Source: Conexibacter woesei Iso977N | Lineage (GTDB): Bacteria; Actinomycetota; Thermoleophilia; Solirubrobacterales; Solirubrobacteraceae | Assembly: GCF_000424625.1 (NCBI RefSeq) | Contig: NZ_AUKG01000002.1 | Span: 992,001 to 1,056,000 of the forward strand | Reading direction: 5' to 3' | DNA: 64,000 nucleotides | Shown: piece by piece, positions 16,164-24,604 of the stretch | How positions within the stretch are numbered: the first letter of the stretch is position 1 | How the letters are laid out: each line of letters begins with the position of its first letter | Made by a program: the position numbers and the translations under genes | The notes under the pieces: generated by a model | Databases searched by the model: none | Told to the model about the DNA's origin: nothing | The model's input: only the letters and a program-made list of their open reading frames with translations

Positions 16164-16315
16164 CCAGAAACGCCCCACCGTCCCGAACCAGAAGCGTCGC
16201 ACCGCGTCGACCCAGAGGCGCGCCGCCTGGCTCGCCGTTCCAGACTCGCCGCCGCACCGTCCCGAACCAGAGGCGTTGCGTCGTGTCGATTCAGAGGCGT
16301 GGTGTCGCGCCGCCT
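16164..16315. repeat. Degenerate 24-bp tandem repeat, six units
   Basis: Units beginning CCAGA(A/G)(G/A)CG start at 16164, 16188, 16212, 16240, 16267 and 16291. The spacing is 24, 24, 28, 27 and 24 nt, with a rough consensus CCAGAGGCGTCGCACCGTGTCG. The array fills the whole gap between the convergent GlxA-like and dinB genes. No open frame or hairpin explains it. Confidence 0.6.
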
Positions 16316-16325
16316 CTCCGGAAGG

Positions 16326-17549
16326 TCACCGCGAGAAGAGGTCGTCGATGGTGGCGGGGGTGTCGTCGGGCATGAGCCAGGCGGAGGTGCGGGTGGGGGT
16401 GTTGAGGAGGCGGGCGCGAGAGATCGTCGAGGTGCCGAAGCGGTCGCGGATGGCGTCGATGGTGGTGTCGAGGGCTTGGTGGGTCGGGCCTTCGAGGGGG
16501 AGCTCGAGTTGGAGGTCGCGGGTCGTCGAGAGGTTGGTGATCGACAGCCCCAACAACGTGAGGCCGCGGCGACGGATCGATTCCTGCTCGGTGAGCAGCA
16601 ACGAGCGCAGGGTGGTGAGGATCGTCGCGGTGCTGCTCGTGGGGTGGGGGAGGGTCTTCGAGCGGGTCGCGCGGGTGAAGTCGCCCCAGCGCAGTCGCAA
16701 CACGATCGTGCGGCCGGCGGAGTCGGACTTCCGCAGCCGGCGCGACACCCGGTCGACGAGGGAGACGGCGATCGCGTCGATCGACTCCGGCGAGCGCCTC
16801 CGGGTGCCCAGCGCGGACTGCGAGCCGATCGAGCGGCGGCCGCGGCCGGACCTCACGCGGCGGTGGTCGCGGTTGTGCGAGATGTCGTGGAGGCGCCTGC
16901 CGACCGCCGGCCCGGCGATCGAGCACAGCAACTCGACGGGCATCCCGGCGAGCTGGCCGACGGTGATGATCCCGTGCTCGCGCAGGCGCTTCGCCGTGGC
17001 GGGACCGACGCCCCAGAGCGCCTCGACGGGCAGCGGGTGCAAGAACGACAACTCGGTCTCGGGCGACACCACCAACAACCCGTCGGGCTTCGCCGCGTTG
17101 CTCGCGACCTTCGCGAGGTGCTTGGTCGTCGCCACGCCGATCGACAGCGGCAGGCCGACCTCGTCGCGCACGCGTGCGCGCAGCCGCGTCGCGATCTCCG
17201 ACGGCGTCCCCGCGAAGCGCTCCATCCCGCGCACGTCCAGGAACGCCTCGTCGATCGACAGCGGCTCGACCACCGGCGCGGTGTCGCGGAAGATCCGGAA
17301 CACCTCCCGCGACGCCTCCACGTACGCGCTGAACCGCGGCGACACGATGATCGCGTCCGGGCACAGGTTCCTGGCCTTCGTCCCGCCCATCGCCGACCTC
17401 ACGCCGAACGCGCGCGCCTCGTAGCTCGCCGCCAGCACGACCCCGCCGCCGACCAGCACCGGCCTGCCGCGCAACGTGGGGTCGTCGCGCTGCTCGACGG
17501 ACGCGAAGAACGCGTCGAGGTCGGCGTGGAGGACGGTGGCTTCCGGCAT
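16326..17549 (-). CDS. dinB: DNA polymerase IV (Y-family, error-prone)
   Basis: 407-aa translesion polymerase. Catalytic residues are visible: Asp10 in HADLDAFFASVEQRDDP, and Asp100-Glu101 in SIDEAFLDV. YEARAFGVRSAM (fingers) and GVGPATAKRLREHGI (thumb helix-hairpin-helix) follow. A QLELPLE sequence near the C-terminus is a likely beta-clamp-binding motif. The start at 17549 is fixed by a LexA box 2 nt upstream; the longer frame (ATG 17573) would run through that operator. SOS-inducible expression is therefore expected. It converges on the tandem repeat and the GlxA-like gene. Confidence 0.92.
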   Translation of the reverse strand: MPEATVLHADLDAFFASVEQRDDPTLRGRPVLVGGGVVLAASYEARAFGVRSAMGGTKARNLCPDAIIVSPRFSAYVEASREVFRIFRDTAPVVEPLSIDEAFLDVRGMERFAGTPSEIATRLRARVRDEVGLPLSIGVATTKHLAKVASNAAKPDGLLVVSPETELSFLHPLPVEALWGVGPATAKRLREHGIITVGQLAGMPVELLCSIAGPAVGRRLHDISHNRDHRRVRSGRGRRSIGSQSALGTRRRSPESIDAIAVSLVDRVSRRLRKSDSAGRTIVLRLRWGDFTRATRSKTLPHPTSSTATILTTLRSLLLTEQESIRRRGLTLLGLSITNLSTTRDLQLELPLEGPTHQALDTTIDAIRDRFGTSTISRARLLNTPTRTSAWLMPDDTPATIDDLFSR

Positions 17550-17551
17550 GG

Positions 17552-17565
17552 CGAACGTATGTTCG
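17552..17565. promoter_or_regulatory. LexA (SOS) box
   Basis: CGAAC-GTAT-GTTCG, a perfect actinobacterial/Bacillus-type SOS box, lies 2 nt before the dinB ATG and overlaps a TACGTT -10 on the minus strand. The divergent methyltransferase starts 47 nt away and could share the control. Confidence 0.85.
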
Positions 17566-17611
17566 CATGTCACACAGACGAGATCCAGCGTCTGCCAGGA
17601 TGCGGACCACG

Positions 17612-18247
17612 ATGAGCGACCGACCCCGCACCGACCTCGGCTGGTTCGAGGAGCTGTACGCGAAGACCGAGCAGGACCCGCCCTGGCAGCGCGAGCGCCA
17701 GCGGATCTCGCTCGAGCAGTGGGTCGAAGCTCAGGGCCTCGACGGCGCGAACACCAAGCGTGCCGCGGTCGTCGGCTGCGGCCTCGGGACCGACGCGGAG
17801 TACATCGCGAGCAAGAACTACAACACGGTCGGCTTCGACCTCTCGCCGACCGCGATCCGGCGCGCGCAGGAGCTGCACCCGGACAGCAACGTCGAGTACG
17901 TCACCGCCGACCTCCTCAGGCTCCCGTCCGACTGGCGCCACGCGTTCGACCTCGTCGTCGAGGTCTGGACCGTCCAGGCGCTCCCGGACCCGCCGCGCAC
18001 CCAGGCGATCGAGGCGATCGCGTCGCTCGTCGCACCCCAGGGCGACCTGATCGTCATCGCGATCGCCCGCGACGACGACGGCCCGGACCACCGGCCCGGC
18101 GACGGCCCGCCGTGGTTCCTCAACCGCAACACCATCAACAAGTTCGACACGCTCACGGGCCTGACCGCCCGCGACATCCACCTCGGCCCCGACCCCGAGG
18201 CCCCGGACCGACGCCAGTCCTGGACCGCCCACTTCACCCGGAGCTGA
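17612..18247 (+). CDS. Class I SAM-dependent methyltransferase
   Basis: 211 aa. A Rossmann SAM-binding core is clear: AAVVGCGLGTDAEYIA (motif I), VGFDLSPTAI (motif II acidic residue), FDLVVEVWTVQAL (motif IV region). The N-terminus GWFEELYAKTEQDPPWQ resembles thiol/tellurite-type small-molecule methyltransferases. Substrate unknown. ATG at 17612 chosen; an in-frame ATG at 17600 is possible. It lies divergent from dinB across the LexA box. Confidence 0.8.
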   Translation: MSDRPRTDLGWFEELYAKTEQDPPWQRERQRISLEQWVEAQGLDGANTKRAAVVGCGLGTDAEYIASKNYNTVGFDLSPTAIRRAQELHPDSNVEYVTADLLRLPSDWRHAFDLVVEVWTVQALPDPPRTQAIEAIASLVAPQGDLIVIAIARDDDGPDHRPGDGPPWFLNRNTINKFDTLTGLTARDIHLGPDPEAPDRRQSWTAHFTRS

Positions 18248-18264
18248 GGAACGAGTGCCTTAAC

Positions 18265-18283
18265 ACCTGTGACCAACCTGTGA
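18265..18283 (+). promoter_or_regulatory. Direct repeat upstream of the GGDEF-EAL gene
   Basis: ACCTGTGA occurs at 18265-18272 and 18276-18283, exactly 11 nt apart (one helical turn), in an unusually A/T-rich spot about 45 nt before the start. It may be a regulator binding site; no family can be assigned. Confidence 0.3.
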
Positions 18284-18325
18284 AATGCGGTACGCCCGCG
18301 CGCCAGATCGCCGATCGACCTGAGC

Positions 18326-20572
18326 GTGCGTGCCCTGCCCTTCAGGCTGCTGCTGACCGCTGCCGCCACCGTCGCGATCCTCGCGATCGCCTCCGTCTCC
18401 GTCCTGAACCTGTCCCGCGACGCCCACCGTCGCGCCGACGATCGCACGGCGGTCCAGCGCCTGCGGTCCAACCTCGTCCGCGCCCAGGCCGTCGGCTGGC
18501 ACGGGCTGGCCGAGGGCTCGGCCGACTTCACGATCGCCCAGGAGGCACGGCAGCTCCAGCGGCAGATCGCGCGCGAGACCGGGCAACTCCGCGACCTCCC
18601 TGGCGGCGACGCCGACCACCAGCGCGTCACGCTCATGGTCGACGAGCTGCTGACCGGGATCGGCACCGAGATGCGCGACCTCAACAGCGACAACGGCGGC
18701 GCCGTCGAGCTGGCCCATCGCGACCTGACGATCACGCTGCTCGGGACGACCGACCTGCTCGACTCGGCGCTCAGCGCCGCCGAGCGCCACGCGGTCGCGC
18801 GCGCGTCGGCCGCGAACACGCGGCTGGTCGAGGGCTCGCTCGCCGCGATCGCCGCCGTCGGCGCGGTCCTTGCCGCGATGGCGCTCCTGATCCGCCGCAC
18901 CCGCCGCCGCGCGGCCGAGCGCTTCCGGGCGCTGGTCGAGCAGTCCAGCGAGATCCTCGTCGTCCTCGACGCCGCCGGCCACGTCACCGACGTCACCGCC
19001 GCCGCGCTGAACCGCACGCTCGGCCGCGAGCCGCAAGACATCCTCGGCCGCCCGATCCTCGAGCTGATCGACGCGCCCGACCGCGACCGCGCGACCTCCG
19101 CGCTGCAGCGCCTGCGCGCCGAGCCCGACGGCCCGCGTCCCGCGTTCGAGGTCGCCGTCCGCCACCACGACGGCTCGACCGTCCACCTCGAAGCCGTCGG
19201 CGACAACCTCCTGGCCACGCCCGCCGTCGGCGGCCTCGTGCTCACGCTGCGCGACGTCACCGAGCGGCGTTCGATGGAGGACGAGCTGCGCCACCAGGCC
19301 TTCCACGACGCGCTCACCGGCCTGCCCAACCGCTCGCTCTTCGACGACCGCCTCGCCCAGGCGCTGCGCCGCCGGCATCGCGCCGACAACGGCGTCGCGG
19401 TCGTCCTCGTCGACCTCGACGACTTCAAGGCCGTCAACGACTCGCTCGGCCACGCCGCCGGCGACGAGCTGCTGGTGGAGTGCGCGCGCCGCTTCGACCT
19501 GGTGGTCCGCGGCAGCGACACCGCCGCGCGCCTCGGCGGCGACGAGTTCGCCGTCCTCCTGGAGGACAACGGCGACGCCGAGGCCGCCGCGCTGCAGCTC
19601 GCCGCACGCCTGCGCGAGGCGCTCGACGCGCCCGTCGAGCTGGAGGGCAGGACCGTCCACGTCGAGGCGTCGATCGGGATCGCCGTCGTCTCGCAGACCG
19701 CGGTCACCCCCGCCGACGTCGTCCGCAACGCGGACATCGCGATGTACAAGGCCAAGGAGCACGGCGGCAGCGACCTGGTGGTCTTCCGGCCCGAGATGCT
19801 GCACGCCGCGCGCGAGCGCCTCGACCTGCGCGAGGACCTGCGCCACGCGCTGGAGCGCGACGAGCTGGCGCTGCACTACCAGCCGGTCGTCGGGCTCGGC
19901 GACCGCGGCGTCACCTGCCTGGAGGCGCTGCTGCGCTGGACGCACCCCGGCCACGGCGACATCTCGCCCGCGCGCTTCATCCCGGTCGCCGAGGAGTCGG
20001 GCCTGATCGTCGGGATCGGCGAGTGGGTCCTGGAGCGCGCGTGCCGCGACCTCGGCGCGCTGCGCGCGCAGATCCCGGGCGTGAGGGTCGCGGTCAACGT
20101 GTCGGCGGTGCAGCTGCGTGAGCCGGGGTTCCCGGAGCGCGTGGCGGCGATCCTCGAGCAGTGCGGGACCGACGCGCGCGACCTGGTCATCGAGCTGACC
20201 GAGTCGGTGTTCGCCGACGACGACGCGACCGCGGAGGCGCTGCGCAGGCTGCGTGCGCTGGGTCTCGCGCTGAGCGTCGACGACTTCGGGACCGGCTACT
20301 CGTCGCTCTCGTACCTGCGCAGGCTGGACGTCGACAGCGTCAAGATCGACCGCTCGTTCGTCGCGGGGCTGGGCGGCGAGCCGCGCGACGCGGCGCTGGT
20401 CCGGTCGATCATCGAGCTCGGCCACGCGCTCGGGCTGACGATGGTCGCCGAGGGCGTGGAGGAGGCCGATCAGGAGGCGTTCCTGCGCGAGGCCGGCTGC
20501 GATCTGGCGCAGGGATGGCTGTTCGGTCGCCCGGCGCCATTGCTCGCGGTCGGACATCCGTCACAGGTCTGA
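18326..20572 (+). CDS. Membrane PAS-GGDEF-EAL protein (c-di-GMP synthase/hydrolase)
   Basis: 748 aa from a GTG. Order: TM helix (residues 5-25), periplasmic sensor of about 150 residues, second TM (about 170-192), PAS domain (FRALVEQSSEILVVLD...), GGDEF domain with intact GGDEF loop and I-site RGSD five residues before it, then EAL domain. The EAL domain keeps LEALLRW, DDFGTGYSSLSYL, KIDRSF and EGVE, so both activities may be functional. It probably tunes c-di-GMP in response to an extracellular cue. Separated from the preceding methyltransferase by 78 nt with a direct repeat. Confidence 0.9.
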   Translation: MRALPFRLLLTAAATVAILAIASVSVLNLSRDAHRRADDRTAVQRLRSNLVRAQAVGWHGLAEGSADFTIAQEARQLQRQIARETGQLRDLPGGDADHQRVTLMVDELLTGIGTEMRDLNSDNGGAVELAHRDLTITLLGTTDLLDSALSAAERHAVARASAANTRLVEGSLAAIAAVGAVLAAMALLIRRTRRRAAERFRALVEQSSEILVVLDAAGHVTDVTAAALNRTLGREPQDILGRPILELIDAPDRDRATSALQRLRAEPDGPRPAFEVAVRHHDGSTVHLEAVGDNLLATPAVGGLVLTLRDVTERRSMEDELRHQAFHDALTGLPNRSLFDDRLAQALRRRHRADNGVAVVLVDLDDFKAVNDSLGHAAGDELLVECARRFDLVVRGSDTAARLGGDEFAVLLEDNGDAEAAALQLAARLREALDAPVELEGRTVHVEASIGIAVVSQTAVTPADVVRNADIAMYKAKEHGGSDLVVFRPEMLHAARERLDLREDLRHALERDELALHYQPVVGLGDRGVTCLEALLRWTHPGHGDISPARFIPVAEESGLIVGIGEWVLERACRDLGALRAQIPGVRVAVNVSAVQLREPGFPERVAAILEQCGTDARDLVIELTESVFADDDATAEALRRLRALGLALSVDDFGTGYSSLSYLRRLDVDSVKIDRSFVAGLGGEPRDAALVRSIIELGHALGLTMVAEGVEEADQEAFLREAGCDLAQGWLFGRPAPLLAVGHPSQV

Positions 20573-20589
20573 AACCCGAAGTCGGCCAG

Positions 20590-20609
20590 GGCGGGAATAG
20601 GTTCCCGCC
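20590..20609 (+). promoter_or_regulatory. Palindrome overlapping the -10 of the secreted nuclease gene
   Basis: GGCGGGAA-TAGG-TTCCCGCC, a perfect 8-bp inverted repeat, ends on the base before the GTG at 20610. It contains the -10 TAGGTT (20598-20603), placed 6 nt before the GTG, so the mRNA is probably leaderless and the palindrome an operator. A terminator for the upstream gene is the alternative, but there is no T-run. Confidence 0.5.
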
Positions 20610-22856
20610 GTGACCCGGTCTCGCGTTCTCGCACCACTTTCCTTGTTGATGGCGTTGGGCGTCCTGTTGGTCGCCCCGGCCCTCGCAAGCGCCACGTCGC
20701 CCTCGGGCGTCGTCATCTCGCAGCTGCGGCTGCGGACCGCAGCGTCGCAGTACGACGAATACGTGCAGTTGACGAACACTGGGAGCTCCACGGTGGATCT
20801 CTCGGGCTGGCAGCTCTACGACTGCTACACGTCGGGCGGGTCGTCGAGGATCGGCACCGACGGCGACAGGCTGCCGTCCGGCACCAGGCTCCCGGCGGGC
20901 TCGACGTTCGTGCTCGGCAAGAACGCGGGCGACTACACGGGGACCGCGGACGCGTCCTACACCTTCCAGGTCACCGAGGCCGGCGGGTTCCAGATCCGGG
21001 ACGGCGGCGGCGTCGTGCAGGACGGGGTCGGCGCCGGTGGGACGGCGTGCGCGGAGGGGACGGGGCTGACGTTCCCGACGACGGGGTCGGACTTCACGTT
21101 CACGCGCCACGGCACCGACACGGACGACAACGCCGCGGACTTCGGCGCGCCGAGCGGCAGCGCGAACGGCACCGCCTGTGGCGCGCCGTGCGTGGCGCCG
21201 CCCCAGCCGACGGCGATCGACGCGATCCAGGGCAGCGGCATGACGTCGCCGCTGGTCGGTCAGAAGGTGTCGATCACGGGGGTGGTGATCGGGGTCGACA
21301 ACCAGCAGGGCGTGTCGAACTACGTCAACCTGGACCCGCGCCAGGCGGGGATCTACGTCGAGACGCCGACGATCGCGCAGGACACCAACACGCAGACGTC
21401 GGAGGGGATCTTCGTCGGCGGGCTGGCGGCCGCGGATCGCGCGGCGTCGCACATCGGTCAGACGGTCACGGTGTCGGGCACCGTGACCGAGCTGTTCAAC
21501 CTGACGACGCTGGACGCGTCCGGCCAGACGCCGGCGTTCACGGGGACGGCGAAGGCCGCCAACCTGCCGGCGGCGGTGACGATCGACACGGCGAGCGCCC
21601 GCGCGCAGACCGTGGCGTCGAGCGGCAACCGGCCGTACTACGAGACGCTCGAGGGCATGCGCGTGACGCTGCCCTCCGGGACGCTGAACGGTGGTGGAAC
21701 CGACAAGTTCGGCGAGACGTTCCTGCAGCCGGACGCGCCGCGCAAGCGGGTCTTCCGCGACGCGGCGACGCCGGTCGGGCCCGCGGACCAGGTGGTCCTC
21801 GGCCAGGACGCGGGCAGCGCCGACGTCGATCCGACCAACCCGAGCGAGACGCCCGCGTCGACGACGCGGGTCAAGGCCGACCTGTTCGACAAGGTCACCG
21901 GCGCGACCGGGCCGCTCGGCTTCGCGTTCTCGCAGTACCAGATCCAGCCGCAGCCGGGCTCCCCGAAGCCGGTCGTGGTGAAGGGGCCGACGACGTACCC
22001 GCCGGACGCGCCCGCGAAGGCCGCCGGCCAGTTGCGGATCGCGAACTTCAACATGGAGAACCTGTTCGGCGTCGGGATGACCGACGACGGCCACACGTTC
22101 ACGCAGGCCGAGATCGACGCCAAGACCACCCGCTTGGCCAACGCGATCAAGGTGTTGCACAAGCCGGACATCCTGGCCGTCGAGGAGGTCGCGAGCGAGG
22201 ACTCGCTCAAGGAGGTCGCCGCGAAGGTGGGTGGCTACCAGGAGGTCTGGCGGCCGTCGACCGACGCGCGCCACGTCGCGGTCGGGTTCCTGGTTCGCAA
22301 TGGCATTGACATCACGGACGTCCGGCAGCTCGGTGTGGATGCCACGACGACCGAGAGCGGCTGCCAGGACGCGGGCGTCGGGACCAAGCTGTTCGAGCGT
22401 CCGCCGCTGGAGATCAGCGTCAAGGTCAGGGACACGCGGTTCACGCTGATCGGCAACCACTGGGCGTCGCAGGGCCATCCGGAGGCGTGCCGCGAGGCGC
22501 AGGCGTCGTTCGTGGCGAGCGCGGTCTCGGGGCTGGAGAACTTCGGCGCGCAAGTTGTGGTCCTTGGCGACCTGAACGACTTCGAGGACTCGACGGCGAT
22601 CTCGTCGGACCTGGTGGCCGAGACGACGCTGAGGAACCTCTGGACGAAGGCGCCGGCCCAGAACCGGTACTCCTACAGCTACAACGGCATGCTCCAGACG
22701 CTGGACCACATCCTGGTCACCAAGGGCCTCTGGAAGCAGACCCTCGGCCTCCAGTTCGTCCACTTCGACAACGACTACTACGAGCGCAACGAGACGACGT
22801 CGCCGACGAAGGTCTCCGACCACGACCCGCCGGTGGCGACGCTGGCGCTGGGCTGA
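20610..22856 (+). CDS. Secreted ExeM/NucH-type endonuclease with lamin-tail domain
   Basis: 748-aa exported nuclease. Signal peptide MTRSRVLAPLSLLMALG... to ASA; residues about 30-150 form a lamin-tail beta-sandwich (SGVVISQLRL, YDEYVQLTNTGSSTVDLSGW). An OB-like linker (IQGSGMTSPLVGQKVSITGVV, about 205-290) follows, then an endonuclease/exonuclease/phosphatase domain from IANFNMENLFG, with LAVEEV, GNHWAS, LGDLNDFEDS and SDHDPPVA supplying the metal and catalytic residues. Likely digests extracellular DNA for nutrients or biofilm turnover. Closely follows the c-di-GMP gene, but has its own promoter. Confidence 0.9.
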   Translation: MTRSRVLAPLSLLMALGVLLVAPALASATSPSGVVISQLRLRTAASQYDEYVQLTNTGSSTVDLSGWQLYDCYTSGGSSRIGTDGDRLPSGTRLPAGSTFVLGKNAGDYTGTADASYTFQVTEAGGFQIRDGGGVVQDGVGAGGTACAEGTGLTFPTTGSDFTFTRHGTDTDDNAADFGAPSGSANGTACGAPCVAPPQPTAIDAIQGSGMTSPLVGQKVSITGVVIGVDNQQGVSNYVNLDPRQAGIYVETPTIAQDTNTQTSEGIFVGGLAAADRAASHIGQTVTVSGTVTELFNLTTLDASGQTPAFTGTAKAANLPAAVTIDTASARAQTVASSGNRPYYETLEGMRVTLPSGTLNGGGTDKFGETFLQPDAPRKRVFRDAATPVGPADQVVLGQDAGSADVDPTNPSETPASTTRVKADLFDKVTGATGPLGFAFSQYQIQPQPGSPKPVVVKGPTTYPPDAPAKAAGQLRIANFNMENLFGVGMTDDGHTFTQAEIDAKTTRLANAIKVLHKPDILAVEEVASEDSLKEVAAKVGGYQEVWRPSTDARHVAVGFLVRNGIDITDVRQLGVDATTTESGCQDAGVGTKLFERPPLEISVKVRDTRFTLIGNHWASQGHPEACREAQASFVASAVSGLENFGAQVVVLGDLNDFEDSTAISSDLVAETTLRNLWTKAPAQNRYSYSYNGMLQTLDHILVTKGLWKQTLGLQFVHFDNDYYERNETTSPTKVSDHDPPVATLALG

Positions 22857-22872
22857 GCCGGCGCGGGGAGGA

Positions 22873-22914
22873 GGCGGTGCGCGAGTTGTCAAGGCGTTGA
22901 GAACGCGCACCGCC
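22873..22914. terminator. Inverted repeat after the nuclease gene
   Basis: GGCGGTGCGCG (22873-22883) and CGCGCACCGCC (22904-22914) are perfect 11-bp arms around a 20-nt loop. It lies 17 nt after the nuclease stop. There is no T-run; it may be an actinobacterial-type terminator or a regulatory site for the HD gene. Confidence 0.4.
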
Positions 22915-22945
22915 GGGGGCCGTCGCCCGCGCTAGGTTGGACGGC

Positions 22946-23524
22946 GTGCCCCCGGAGTTCCCGTCGTTCGTCGGCTCGCTGCCGATCACGCAGAGCGCGC
23001 TGGAGTACGCGGCGTCCGAGCACGAGGGGCAGCGGCGGGATGCCGACAACGCGCCGTTCATCCTGCATCCGCTGGAGGTCGCGCACCTGCTGCAGGGACG
23101 GGACTACCCGGACCATGTGATCGCCGCGGGCGTGCTGCATGACGTCCTCGAGGACACCGACGCCACGGAGGCCGACCTCGCCGAGCGGTTCGGGCCGGAG
23201 GTCGCGGAGCTGGTCGCGGCGGTGTCGGAGCCCGCGGACGCCCACGGGTCCTACGCCGAGCGCAAGGCGAAGCTGCGCGAGATCGTCGCCAACGCGTCGT
23301 CGGAGGCGGCGGCCGTCTTCGCCGCCGACAAGGTCGCCAAGGCGCGGGAGTTCCGCTTGGGGTTGGTCGCGCGCGGCACGACCGTCGGCGCCGTCGACCG
23401 CGACAAGTTGGAGCACTACTGGGCCTGCCTGGCGCTGCTGGAGCGCAAGCTCGGGCCGCAGCCGCTGGTCCGTCAGCTGCGCTTCGAGCTGGAAGCGCTC
23501 GCGCTGCTGCCGCCGAGCGCCTAG
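22946..23524 (+). CDS. RelA/SpoT-type HD hydrolase (small alarmone hydrolase-like)
   Basis: 192 aa. It carries HPLEVAHLL and GVLHDVLEDT, the metal-binding HD motifs of the (p)ppGpp-hydrolase domain of Rel/SpoT and of stand-alone MESH1-like enzymes. No synthetase, TGS or ACT domain follows, so hydrolysis of ppGpp or a related nucleotide is the likely activity. The GTG at 22946 lies 7 nt after TAGGTT (22933-22938), favouring a leaderless start over the TTG at 22937, which sits inside that -10. Confidence 0.8.
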   Translation: MPPEFPSFVGSLPITQSALEYAASEHEGQRRDADNAPFILHPLEVAHLLQGRDYPDHVIAAGVLHDVLEDTDATEADLAERFGPEVAELVAAVSEPADAHGSYAERKAKLREIVANASSEAAAVFAADKVAKAREFRLGLVARGTTVGAVDRDKLEHYWACLALLERKLGPQPLVRQLRFELEALALLPPSA

Positions 23525-23540
23525 GCGCTCGACGCTCGAC

Positions 23541-23568
23541 GGCGACGATACAGACCTGTATCGTCGCC
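23541..23568. promoter_or_regulatory. 28-bp perfect palindrome (probable TetR operator)
   Basis: Two 13-nt arms, GGCGACGATACAG and CTGTATCGTCGCC, flank a 2-nt centre. The right arm contains TATCGT (23559-23564), an apparent -10 placed 8 nt before the dehydrogenase ATG. The TetR gene at the end of the same operon is the obvious ligand-responsive binder. Confidence 0.75.
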
Positions 23569-23572
23569 GCTC

Positions 23573-24604
23573 ATGCGAGCGCTCACGTACGCCGGGCCAC
23601 GACAGCTGGAGTGGCGGGACGCGGAGGACCCGCGGCTCGCGGGCGACGGCGAGGCGATCGTCCGCCATCTCGCGGTCGCCACGTGCGATCTCGACGCGCT
23701 GATCGTCGGGGGCGCGTCGCCGTTCCCGGCCCCGTTCACGCTCGGCCACGAGGGCGTCGCCGAGGTGCTGGAGGTCGGCGACGGCGTGACGACCGTGCGT
23801 CCCGGCGACCGCGTGCTGGTGCCGTTCCAGATCAACTGCGGGACCTGCGGCGCGTGCCGCGCGGGGCGAACCGGCAACTGCGAGACGGTGCCGTTCGCGG
23901 CGACCTACGGGTTCGGGTTCGGCCCGGACAACACACGCTGGGGCGGGTTCCTGGCCGACGCGGTCCGGGTGCCGTACGCCGACGCGATGCTCGTCCCGGT
24001 GCCGGACGGCCTGGCGCCGGAGCTGGCGGCGGGCGCGTCGGACAACATCACCGACGCGCACCGCGCGGTCGCGCCGGGGCTCGCCGCGCGGCCGGGCGCG
24101 CCGGTGCTGGTGGTCGGCGGCGCGTCGTCGGGGTCGATCGGGCTCTACGCGGTCGCGCAGGCGCGGGCGCTGGGGTCCGAGGATGTGCTGTATGTCGATC
24201 CGGACCCCGCGCGGCGCGCGATCGCCGAGGGCTACGGCGCGCGCGTGCTCGGCGAGGTCCCGGACCAGCTGGACCAGCGCTTCCCGGTCACGGTCGACGC
24301 GGCGGGGACGCGCGAGGGGCTCGCGCTGGCGGTCGGCAGCCTCGACCGCGACGGGCTGTGCACGAGCTGCGCGATCTACTTCGACCCCGCGACGGTCCCG
24401 CCGCTGCCGCTGCTGCAGATGTACGTGATGGTCGGGACGTTCACGACGGGGCGGATCCACGCCCGCCACGGTGCGCCCGCGGTGCTGGACCTGCTGGCGT
24501 CGGGCGCGGTCGACGTCGCGCCGGTCACGAGCAGGGTGGTGGCCTTCGACGATGCGGCCGACGCGTTGTTGGAGGACTACACCAAGTTGGTGTTCACGCG
24601 GTGA
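23573..24604 (+). CDS. Zinc-type alcohol dehydrogenase (MDR family)
   Basis: 343-aa NAD(P)-dependent medium-chain dehydrogenase. The catalytic-zinc region is unusual, with ATCDLDALI in place of the common CHSD. GHEGVAEVLEVGDGV is standard, and the structural zinc cluster is partly kept (CGTCGACRAGRTGNC). Rossmann motif VLVVGGASSGSIGLYA. Substrate unknown. Its stop overlaps the GTG of the TetR gene (GTGA). The pair is probably induced when the TetR ligand, perhaps the enzyme's aldehyde or alcohol substrate, appears. Confidence 0.85.
   Translation: MRALTYAGPRQLEWRDAEDPRLAGDGEAIVRHLAVATCDLDALIVGGASPFPAPFTLGHEGVAEVLEVGDGVTTVRPGDRVLVPFQINCGTCGACRAGRTGNCETVPFAATYGFGFGPDNTRWGGFLADAVRVPYADAMLVPVPDGLAPELAAGASDNITDAHRAVAPGLAARPGAPVLVVGGASSGSIGLYAVAQARALGSEDVLYVDPDPARRAIAEGYGARVLGEVPDQLDQRFPVTVDAAGTREGLALAVGSLDRDGLCTSCAIYFDPATVPPLPLLQMYVMVGTFTTGRIHARHGAPAVLDLLASGAVDVAPVTSRVVAFDDAADALLEDYTKLVFTR

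Noticed and set aside
16164..16315. CRISPR array
   Set aside because: Units are degenerate, directly adjacent without unique spacers, and no cas genes are near.
20590..20609. Intrinsic terminator of the GGDEF-EAL gene
   Set aside because: The stem has no T-run, touches the next start codon, and contains a correctly spaced -10; a promoter/operator role fits better.
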